A model generated the notes under the pieces. That model had not been told where the DNA came from. It worked only from the letters and a program-made list of their open reading frames with translations, and did no database searches. Shown here piece after piece: positions 56,346 through 64,000 of a stretch of DNA of 64,000 bases (positions are counted from its first letter, which is position 1; each line of letters starts with the position of its first letter). A program made the position numbers and the translations under genes. The DNA is from Chromera velia (lineage: Eukaryota > Sar > Chromeraceae): positions 31,001 to 95,000 of the forward strand of contig JAHBMJ010000310.1 in NCBI GenBank assembly GCA_018398765.1, given 5' to 3'.

Positions 56346-56869
56346 TATTAGAGCACGAGACGTGCCCCTCCGGCGAACCGCTGCTTGAACTGTCTACGAA
56401 ACGCAGTTAACGGCAAGACTTGCCACCCAACTGAAGACTTCAGCTGCACTCTGACTCTGGGTCTAAGCTAGACTTCCTTATGCTGCCTGCAACAGAGCGT
56501 CGTGCTCACACGCTGACGGCTGCCAGATTGACTCAGGTCAGCCACGAAAGACAGACGAAAATTCGCACACTGTCAGCCGCGCAGAAAAATTTATTCTGCC
56601 CCTCAGTGGACCTTCACTCCTCGAAACGAGGCAGCATTCAGTGACACAATTTCGCTTCTTGAAACGAAGCAACATCATCACCCTCGCTCATCGCGAAAAC
56701 GTACTTTCATCCTTTCAGATCATCTATAGTTCTTGGCACCTTTGGATCGTCCACACATCCTCACACCTTTATTCGGATCGTCTGTAGATCCTCACACCCC
56801 CATTAGGATCATCTGTAGATCCTTGCATCACCACACATCCCCATCTTAATCCGCATTCATTGCTTTTTG
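56346..56869. other. Mixed repeat-flanking DNA
   Basis: No gene. From about 56735 to 56840 phrases such as GGATCGTCTGTAGATCC repeat loosely, with a ~35-bp spacing, before the main satellite starts. Confidence 0.55.
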
Positions 56870-57890
56870 CAGACAGCGGAGCGCAAAGATCCCTCCCTCT
56901 GTATTTATTCCTCCTCAGACGGCAAAGGGAAAAGATCCCCCTCTCTACACTCATTCTTTTGCACTGCCAGACATTCACAGACAGCAAAGGAAACAGACCC
57001 CCCTTTCTGCACTTATTCGTTCGCAGACAGCAAAGGGAAAAGATATAAAAAGATCCCCCTCTCTGCGTTCATTCCTCCTTGCAGACACAGACCTATCCTT
57101 CTGCATTCCTTCTTGCTTATAGCCAGATGAGGGCAAAGATCCCTCTCTTACTCATCTTTTCGCAGACGTTCGCAGACAGCAACGGGAAACGACCCCCCTC
57201 TCTGTATTCATTCCTCCTTGCAGACACAGATCTATCCCTCTGCATTCCTTCTTACTTACAGCCAGATGAGGGTAGAGATCCCTCTCTGCATTCCTTCTTG
57301 TTTACAGCCAGACAAGGGCAAAGATCCCTCTCTTCACTGATTTCTTCTAGCTAGTCTTCTAGCATTTCTTCGCATAGTCTAACGTTCACGGACAGCAAAG
57401 GGAAAAGACCCCCCTCTCTGTATTCATTCCTCCCTGCAGACACAGATCTATTCCTCTGCATTCCTTTTTTCTTTCACACAGTGAAGGGCAAAGATCCCTC
57501 TCTGCATTCCTTCGATCTTGCTTGCAGACACAGGTCCACCCTCCGCATTCTTCCCTTCCTGCACATGCAAGTGAAAGGCAAAGATCTCTCTCAACATTCC
57601 TGCTTGGTGGCAGCCAGACAAGGGCAAAGATCCCTCTGTATTCCTTCTTACAGACAATTAAAGAGAACACGGATCCCTCTCTCAGCATTCATGCCTCCCT
57701 TGCACACAGCAAAGGGCACAGATGCCTCCCCCTGCAGTCACTCCTCCTTGCAGACAGCGAAGGGCAAGGATCCATTCCTCTGCATCCACTCCTTCTTACG
57801 GATAGAAATAATTCCGAAGGGCATAGATCCATCCTTCTACGTCCTTTTGTATGCATTCTGGCTTGCAGACAGGTACAGATACAGATCTGA

Positions 57891-57936
<46 letters not shown>

Positions 57937-58014
57937 ATTTCTCTGCACTCATTCCTTAATTATTTATATTATTCTTGTAGACAAAGAAACATACAGATCC
58001 TTCTCTCTCGCATA

Positions 58015-58469
58015 CCGGGGGTAAGTGGGGTGCTTTTTGCCCCCCCCTCTGCATAGGAGACCGGCACTTTTCCGCAAAAAACTCGTTCTCATAATTGGTA
58101 AAGAATTAGAAGCTGAAACTTTGTGTAAGAAGACGTTATAACAATAGAAAAAAAACTATGGAACAAATTTTTTATATCATTTCTAGAAACATAGGCTTCT
58201 ATACAAAATTCGTGAGTTTTATACCGTTTTTTTTACTATTAGGAACCCGTTAAAAAATGGCCTAAAAATAAAAAAAAAATGTATGGTAGCCTATGTTTCT
58301 AGAAATGATATAAAAAATCTATTTCATAGTTCTTTTTCTATTGTTACAACGTCTTTTTACACAAAGTTTCAGCTTCTAACTCCTTACCGATTATGAGAAC
58401 GAGTTTTTTACGGAAATTGGTGATTATGCGCCGCTTTAGGGGGACAAAAAGCACCCCACTTACCCCCGG
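58015..58469. mobile_element. Foldback (long inverted repeat) element with TA target duplication, 455 bp
   Basis: The element starts CCGGGGGTAAGTGGGGTGCT and ends AGCACCCCACTTACCCCCGG. The inverted arms extend about 200 bp each, including AAACTCGTTCTCATAAT against ATTATGAGAACGAGTTTTT, meeting in a short A/T-rich centre. Both sides are flanked by TA. Removing the element and one TA restores a satellite unit (CTCTCGCATACGCTGCATTC). TA duplication fits a Tc1/mariner-type non-autonomous element. Confidence 0.9.
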
Positions 58470-60031
58470 TATACGCTGCATTCATTCCTTCTTGTAGATA
58501 AGACAGGGTAGAGATTGCTCTCTGCATTCACTCTCGGATTTATTTTTTCTTGCAGACTGTTACAGCGAAGGGCACAGATCCCTTTTTCTGCATTCATTCC
58601 TTCTTGCATCCTTCTTACAGATAAGAGAGGGTAGAGGTTCCTCTCTGCATCCATTCTCAAATTCTGTTCACGTCGCAGACAGCGAGATTAAAAGTCCCTC
58701 TCTGCATTCATGTCTTCTCATAAACAGCAAAGGACACAGATCCCTCAGTCTGCATTCATTCCTTCTTGCAGCTCTAGACAGCGAAGGGCACAGATCCCTT
58801 TCTCTGCATTCATTGCTCCTTGCAGATAGGAGAGGGCAGAGATCCCTCTCTGTATCCATGATTCCCAGATGCATTCCACTTCCCAGACAGTGAAACGCAT
58901 AGATCCCCCTCGCTACATCGCTCTGCATTCATTCTTTCATTCCATGACCTACGGACAGAAAGGGCATCTTAGATCCCTCTCTGCTTTTATTCTTTCTTAC
59001 AGATAGGAAAGGGCAGAGATCCCTCTCTACATCTATTCTAAGATTCAGTCTGCCTCACAGACAGTGAGAGCAAAAGTCTCTCTCTGCATCTATCCCTTCT
59101 TGCAGCTCTAGACAGCGAAGGGCACAGATCTCTTTCTCTGCATTCATTCCTCCTTGCAGATAGAAGAGGGCAGAGATCCCTCTCTACATCCATTCTCAGA
59201 TGTTTTCCACTTCTCAGACAGTGACGAGCACAGATCCTCTTCACTATATCGCTCTTTAACATCGCTTTGCATTCATTCCTTCAATGACATTCCTGCCGAG
59301 AGAAAGGGCATATTAGATCTCTCTCTGCTTTCATTCCTTCTTGCAGATAGGAAAGGGCGGAGATCCCTCTCTACTGTACCATCCATTCTCAGATTTAGTC
59401 GGCATCGCAGACAGTGAGAGCAAAGCTCCTTCTCTCCATTCATCCCTTCTAGCAGACAGCGAAGGGCACAGATCTCTCTCTCTGCATTCATTCCCTCTTA
59501 CAAATAGGAGAAGAAAGATCCTTCTCTACATTTATTCTCAGATCCATTCCGCCTCGCAGAGAGAAACGCACAAATCCCTATCTCTGTACCGCTCTGCATT
59601 CATTCCTTCTTGCAGACAGGGAAGAGCAAAGATCTCTCTCCATACATCATCAAAGACGGACACTGATGGGTAGATACCCCTCTGTTTACATTTATTGCTT
59701 CACGGGTAAAAAATTCAATTAAAGGCATATTACAGGCACAGATGCCTCTCTTAGATCTCTCTTAGATGCTGCATTCATTCACATAGTTTTCTTTCTGTTT
59801 CTTCTTCTCCCTCTGTATGTGTTCATATATTACTGCATCCATATACACATGTACATATTTTCTTTCTTGCAGACAGAGAAGCCTTTTCAGATGCCTCTAA
59901 TTGCATTTTCTCCATCGATCTTCCAGATAAAGGCAGAGATCCCTCTTTCCATATTCATTCTCTCTGACAAAAGAGAAACTTTAAGGTATGGATTGCTATA
60001 TTTATGTATATCTCTCGCTCTCTCAGTGTGT

Positions 60032-60032
60032 A

Positions 60033-60071
<39 letters not shown>
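60032..60071. repeat. (AT)n microsatellite
   Basis: TATATA run inside the satellite region, flanked by TGTGTATATA sequence. Confidence 0.93.
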
Positions 60072-60073
<2 letters not shown>

Positions 60074-60261
60074 GCATATCAATATATCTTTTTCTTATAG
60101 CTGGCAAGAGAAGGGCACGGGTTGCTCTCTCTTGATTTCTCAGGTCATTCTCTCAGGTCATTCTTTCATGACATTATCAAGGGCTCATGCATCACTCCTT
60201 GTATTAAACCATATGATGTCTGTGTATGAGTGTCTATGTATGTGTGTATATGTGCTATAGG

Positions 60262-60346
60262 TGTATATGTGTGTGTGTGTGTGTGTGTATGTGTGTGTGT
60301 GTGTGTGTATGTGTGTGTGTATGTGTATGTGTATATGTGTGTGTTG
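60262..60346. repeat. (GT)n microsatellite
   Basis: GT/TGTA dinucleotide run within the satellite region. Confidence 0.93.
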
Positions 60347-61000
60347 CATTTGTGTCTGTATATACATGCTATATAAATATATACAGAGGACAGACAGGGA
60401 AGGTTACAGATCGCTCTCTCGGTATTTATCCTTCTTGCAGCGGGGAAAAGCGCAGAATCTGATCTTTTTCAGCATTCATTCCATCTTACAAATAAAAAAG
60501 GGCACAGAATCTGATCCCCCTCTGTATTCATATATCCCATCTTACAGACAGAAAAGGGCATAGATCTCTCTCTACATTCATTCCGTCTTACAGACAGCGA
60601 AGGACACAAATCACTCTCTGCATTCATTCCTTCTTGCAGACAGAAAAGGGCACAGATCCCTTTCTGCATTTAATGTTCCGTCTGACAGACAGAAAAGGGC
60701 ACAGATCCCTCTCTGCATTCATTCCCCCTTGTTGAGAGAGAAAAGCATAGATCCCCTTTACTACGTTCAAATATTTTCATTCCGTTTCATCCCCTCTTAC
60801 CGGTAGGGAAAGGCAGAGGCCCTCTCTGTATAATTGAATTAAATTTACTACCATGATTATTCATTTCGTACATACAATAGATTGTCATACATTTTTTCTG
60901 GCCACTGAGTAACCACGTTCTAAATATAATATATTTCTTCCGCAGTAGACTCACTGTTCCATCAGATCGGGGGCCCCGTTTAATATCAAACAGGGAGCTG

Positions 61001-61191
61001 CCTAGGATCCCTTCGGACGATACCGCTAAAGAAAGAGCTAAAGCACAGCTTAGCCTTTCCAAAGCGTGTCGACGGGCCTACGGCTTGTCGAGGCCAACCC
61101 TCGGTAAGACGTGATCCTACATATATTCTGTGAGACCCCCTTTAAAAATAAAAATGTGAATATAGGCGACGATATAGAAGCTTAAATGGAA
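61001..61191. repeat. Dispersed repeat with hairpin motif, copy 1
   Basis: Starts at about GGATCCCTTCGGACGATACC and includes AAGAGCTAAAGCACAGCTTA (able to form a short hairpin), CGACGGGCCTACGGCTTGTC, GGCCAACCCTCGGTAAGACG and TGAATATAGGCGACGATATA. Related sequence recurs at 61588-61718 and 63246-63370. No coding capacity. Confidence 0.85.
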
Positions 61192-61381
61192 GGCGTGGCG
61201 GTGCTTGCAGAGCCTTGAGCCGGGCGTTTAAGCGCGTCGTCGCCGCATATATCACAGCAGAAAAAGTCTAGAAAAAAAGTAAGAAAAAGATACGAACAAC
61301 AGAGAACAACGATGATTAATGAAAAGAACGAGAAATAGAAGAAACCCTCGGTAACTCAGTCGATGAAATCGAACGGACACT
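61192..61381. repeat. 190-bp direct repeat, copy 2
   Basis: Same orientation and nearly the same sequence as 55909-56102, with small indels (for example an inserted CTAGAAAAAAAG near 61268). It joins directly to the dispersed repeat at 61001-61191 on its left. Confidence 0.92.
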
Positions 61382-61587
61382 TATGCACCCTTCCACTGCA
61401 TTAATAAATGAGCTTCTCGTTTTTTCGAATCGACCACCTTCGCAGCAATGCCGGGGCAACTACTCGGGTAGTGAACTCAGGTTTCTGAGGATGGACTATT
61501 CCGTACTTGTTGCAAGGGGTGTCTCGGATGGAAATCGGGCTACAAGGGAATCTAAAAAGGCGGCGAAGGAGGGAGCCGCCTACTAGG
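61382..61587. other. Short open frame of uncertain nature
   Basis: A 67-codon plus-strand frame (61383-61586) is open but shows no recognisable domain and ends in repeat DNA. Most likely not a gene. Confidence 0.4.
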
Positions 61588-61718
61588 ATCCCTTCGGACG
61601 ATACTGCTAAAAAAAGAGCTAAAGCATAGCTTAGCCTTCCCTAAACATATCGACCGGTTTGGACAATGTTGCTAAAGAAAAAGCTAAAGCACAGCTTAGC
61701 CTTTCCTAAGCGCATCAA
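61588..61718. repeat. Dispersed repeat, copy 2, interrupted
   Basis: Carries the GGATCCCTTCGGACGATACT and AGCTAAAGCATAGCTTAGCC segment, then a second partial copy (AAGCTAAAGCACAGCTTAGC near 61681) that breaks off after CGCATC. Its continuation (GACCGGCCTACGGC) resumes at about 63250, on the other side of the 1.5-kb element. Confidence 0.85.
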
Positions 61719-63245
61719 CCCTAGGAGGCTGCACTTGGTCTTATATGTAAATTCTACGGTGTAATTTCTACCCCAATTTTGGTCATTTTAAATAGGAACC
61801 TAAATAATTGATATACACAAACGGCTAAAACTACCAGATAAAACACATCATGTTGACTGATATTAGGTGGTTTATATCTATGCAATCATGATGTTGGGCT
61901 ATATTGTGGTACTTCAAAGTTGAACGATGTTATGTCGCCAAGTTTTGTTGGGCGTTGGGCTAGGGGGGGGCACTCTGGAAGGTTATGGTAGATTTTGAGC
62001 CCAAAATGACATAAAATATAAACAAAAACAGATTTTTGCGAGCTAGTCCGGCAACCTAAAGCTCTGCCTGGTCAAGTTACGTCGAAATCTGATGTTTTTG
62101 AAGTGTAGGCTACGTGGTTACTTTGGGTTACCCCCTTTTTATCTTTGTCACACAAAGAGGTTACAGATTACCCGGTTACAAACATTTTGACCTCAGTAAC
62201 CAACCAAATTTTCAACTTTTAAAAACATTCAAAATCATTATGATGTTTAAAATACGTTTGAATGCTTTTTGAGGTAGGTTACTTCATTTTTGAGGGGGGT
62301 CAAAAAAGGTTACGGGTTATCCGGTTACGGGGGGTTTGGGGGCAAAGTGAGTATGACACATCATTTTTCATCATTTTTGACAATAACTTGAATTGTTTAA
62401 CAATCTTGAAGCCAGTTTTATGAGTAACCAAACGTAACTAATCGATTGGCACCGCTTTTGACTGATGGTTACATGTCACACGTTGTAGGGGGGGTATGTA
62501 GTATCAGTAACCATGGTGTAACCAGCTGATTCAGAAGTGCCCCCTCTTTAAGGGCCCCTTAGGCGTTGGGCTGTGTTGGGCCTGTTGGGCGGTGCCTAAC
62601 AGTACAAATGACCCAACAGTAGCCCAACATCACTTTAAAGTGCATAACAGACATTGTAGAGCTTTTTAGACCAACTAAAAAGCACACAATCAAGACAACA
62701 AAAATTAAAGCTAAATGCTACTTTAATATGAGCTTCATACTTTTTATAGAACGTATAAAGTCGTTGTTTGAAAGTGAGGGGCGGTGTTAAGACCTTTAAC
62801 CTCTAAAAAATGTGGCTCATTTTCAAATAACCATTTTTTACGTTTCATAAACAGTATAAAACTCATATTGAAGCAAGATTGAGCTCTAATTTTGTTCTTT
62901 TTGATTACGTACTTTTTAGTTAGTTTAAAAGGCTCTACAATGTCTGTTGTGCACTTTAAAGTGATGTTGGGCTGCTTTTGGGCCATTTGTACTGTTGGGC
63001 ACCGCCCAACAGGCCTAACACTGTGTGATAGCCTAACAGACCCTAAGCCCAACAAAACTTGGCGACAGAGCTGGAAAAGATAAAAACATAGCCCAACATT
63101 TGAAAGACAAAGTTTTAACTAGCCCAACATGATGCTCTAAAATCTGCTTCATATGTTAGTTTTAATCGTTTCTTCATATTCCATCTATAACATTTTAAGA
63201 GATATAGCTAAAGCAAGGGGGGCATCTGGAGTGCCGCCCCCTAGG
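61719..63245. mobile_element. About 1.5-kb TIR element inserted in a dispersed repeat
   Basis: The left end CCCTAGGAGGCTGCAC and the right end GTGCCGCCCCCTAGG form a short imperfect terminal inverted repeat. Inside, a second pair of arms is inverted: GTCGCCAAGTTTTGTTGGGC near 61933 against GCCCAACAAAACTTGGCGAC near 63045, and 62590-62690 against 62920-63010 (CATCACTTTAAAGTGCA and its complement). TTGGGC motifs are frequent. The longest frame (62744-63055, minus) covers an inverted arm and shows no transposase features. Confidence 0.75.
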
Positions 63246-63370
63246 TATAGACCGGCCTACGGCTTATTGGGGCCAACCCTCGTTAAGACGTGATCCTATA
63301 TGTATTCTGCGAGACCTCCTCTATAAATAAAAATGTGAATATAGGCGACGATATAAAAGCTTAAATGCAT
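63246..63370. repeat. Dispersed repeat, continuation of interrupted copy
   Basis: GACCGGCCTACGGCTTATTG, GGCCAACCCTCGTTAAGACG and TGAATATAGGCGACGATATA match 61065-61186 closely and complete the copy broken at 61718. Confidence 0.87.
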
Positions 63371-64000
63371 GCGCATAATCTGCCGCGTGAGCCGTTCTAT
63401 GCATGGGCTAGATATATCATCACAGAGCTCACCGCCCAATATAAAACACCGGTGAAGTTCGACATGCATAGTTACGCTAGGAGCTAGAAAGTCAGAGTAC
63501 CGTAAAAACCCTAGGGCGGCTTGATAATATGATTGGGCCGCAGCAATCGATCAGCGAAATACGAGAAAACGAACTTTGCGGTGGTATACTCAAGCGGAAG
63601 CATGACGTTGCACGACGACACATGACGAAGAAATGCCGAAGAACAGAACACACCAAAGAACAACATACGCACGGAAGGGAACCAGGAAAGACGACGCCAA
63701 ATCGAGTACAAAACAGGATGGATAATGACGGATATATAGGTGTGCGCACGTATACGGCCGGAATTTACGGCCGGGGCCGGGGCCGCGCCGCGGGGGGCGG
63801 GCCTCCGCGGCCGCGCGCGGCGTGGGCCGGGGCCAAACCGCGCGCGGCGGCGCGTCCGAACTTCCGATCTAAAAAAGAGACAGCTGAACGTCGAACAACC
63901 CAAGCGCGATGGTGGAGAATGATGGAGAGTGCGATGACGGCTTGAGAAATCTGCTTGACTGCTGAGAGCATGACAGTGATCACAGACTGTGATTGCCAAA
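63371..64000. other. Mixed DNA with GC-rich block; no supportable gene
   Basis: A 138-codon plus-strand frame (63529-63945) runs through a very GC-rich block (63760-63860, GGCCGGGGCCGGGGCCGCG) and looks like composition rather than coding. Nothing else is identifiable before the window ends. Confidence 0.45.

Larger units (their letters stand above)
56870..60830. repeat. Degenerate ~48-bp satellite with splice-acceptor-like units
   Basis: Dozens of diverged copies of a unit of roughly 40-55 bp: CTGCATTCATTCCTTCTTGCAG then ACAGCGAAGGGCACAGATCC then CTCT. Typical copies are clear near 58570, 58800, 59120, 60600 and 60680. A larger period of about 335-350 bp is superimposed between 58.67 and 59.7 kb: TTGCAGCTCTAGACAGCGAA occurs at about 58767 and 59100. 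Interrupted by a foldback element (58015-58469) and by (CT)n, (AT)n and (GT)n tracts. On the minus strand the units read as short peptides with ERDLCPLLS, but frames are broken throughout. Confidence 0.88.

Noticed and set aside
61001-61130. 5S rRNA, U6 or tRNA gene
   Set aside because: Fragments such as CCTACGGC and CCCTTCGG recall these RNAs, but no cloverleaf, 5S fold or U6 ACAGAGA box can be found.
55909-61381. LTR retrotransposon
   Set aside because: No reverse transcriptase, integrase, primer-binding site or TG...CA ends. The interior is satellite. Kept only as a direct-repeat observation.
63529-63945. 138-codon plus-strand frame at the right edge
   Set aside because: Runs through a GC-rich block with an Arg/Ala/Gly/Pro-rich translation in several frames; it reflects composition.

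Overview
The window is nuclear DNA from an intron-rich unicellular eukaryote. Protein-coding segments end at GT-AG introns that keep phase, introns are full of microsatellites, and no rRNA, tRNA, CRISPR or bacterial operon structure is visible. The gene content (a stramenopile/alveolate-type secreted Cu/Zn-SOD-like protein, a CxHG zinc-repeat protein, a plant-order FAD synthase) and the repeat-rich introns suggest an alveolate alga such as the chromerid Chromera velia. That assignment is from general recognition, not a search. All exon models were built by hand from splice signals, reading phase and remembered family conservation.

Layout: a 38-bp minisatellite (1-898) runs off the left edge and is followed by about 1.5 kb without a supportable gene and an AT-rich island. 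From 3.3 to 51.4 kb, ten genes alternate strictly in strand: an unknown 346-aa protein (-), a 1,092-aa PPPDE peptidase (+), a secreted SOD-like protein (-), a CxHG zinc-repeat protein (+), deoxyhypusine synthase (-), a 479-aa single-pass membrane protein (+), FAD synthase with a MoaB-type domain (-), a small membrane protein (+), an EF-hand-like proline-rich protein (-) and the nucleolar WD40 protein UTP4 (+). They form five head-to-head pairs with compact 5'-5' spacers. The tail-to-tail spaces hold AT-rich islands, minisatellites and terminal-inverted-repeat elements.

From 51.4 kb to the right edge the DNA is mostly repeats: a small inverted-repeat element, a doubtful minus-strand gene, a 553-aa ORF with two tandem PD-(D/E)XK-type nuclease domains (53.9-55.5 kb), a 3.9-kb degenerate satellite whose units resemble 3' splice sites, a foldback element inserted in that satellite at a TA, dispersed repeats, and a 1.5-kb TIR element inserted inside one dispersed-repeat copy.

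The recognised genes are housekeeping: eIF5A hypusination, flavin cofactor synthesis, ribosome biogenesis and ubiquitin/SUMO-type proteolysis. They do not form one pathway. The interest lies in gene arrangement, the unusual 5' splice-site composition (21 of 50 inferred donors read GTC) and the right-hand repeat and nuclease region.
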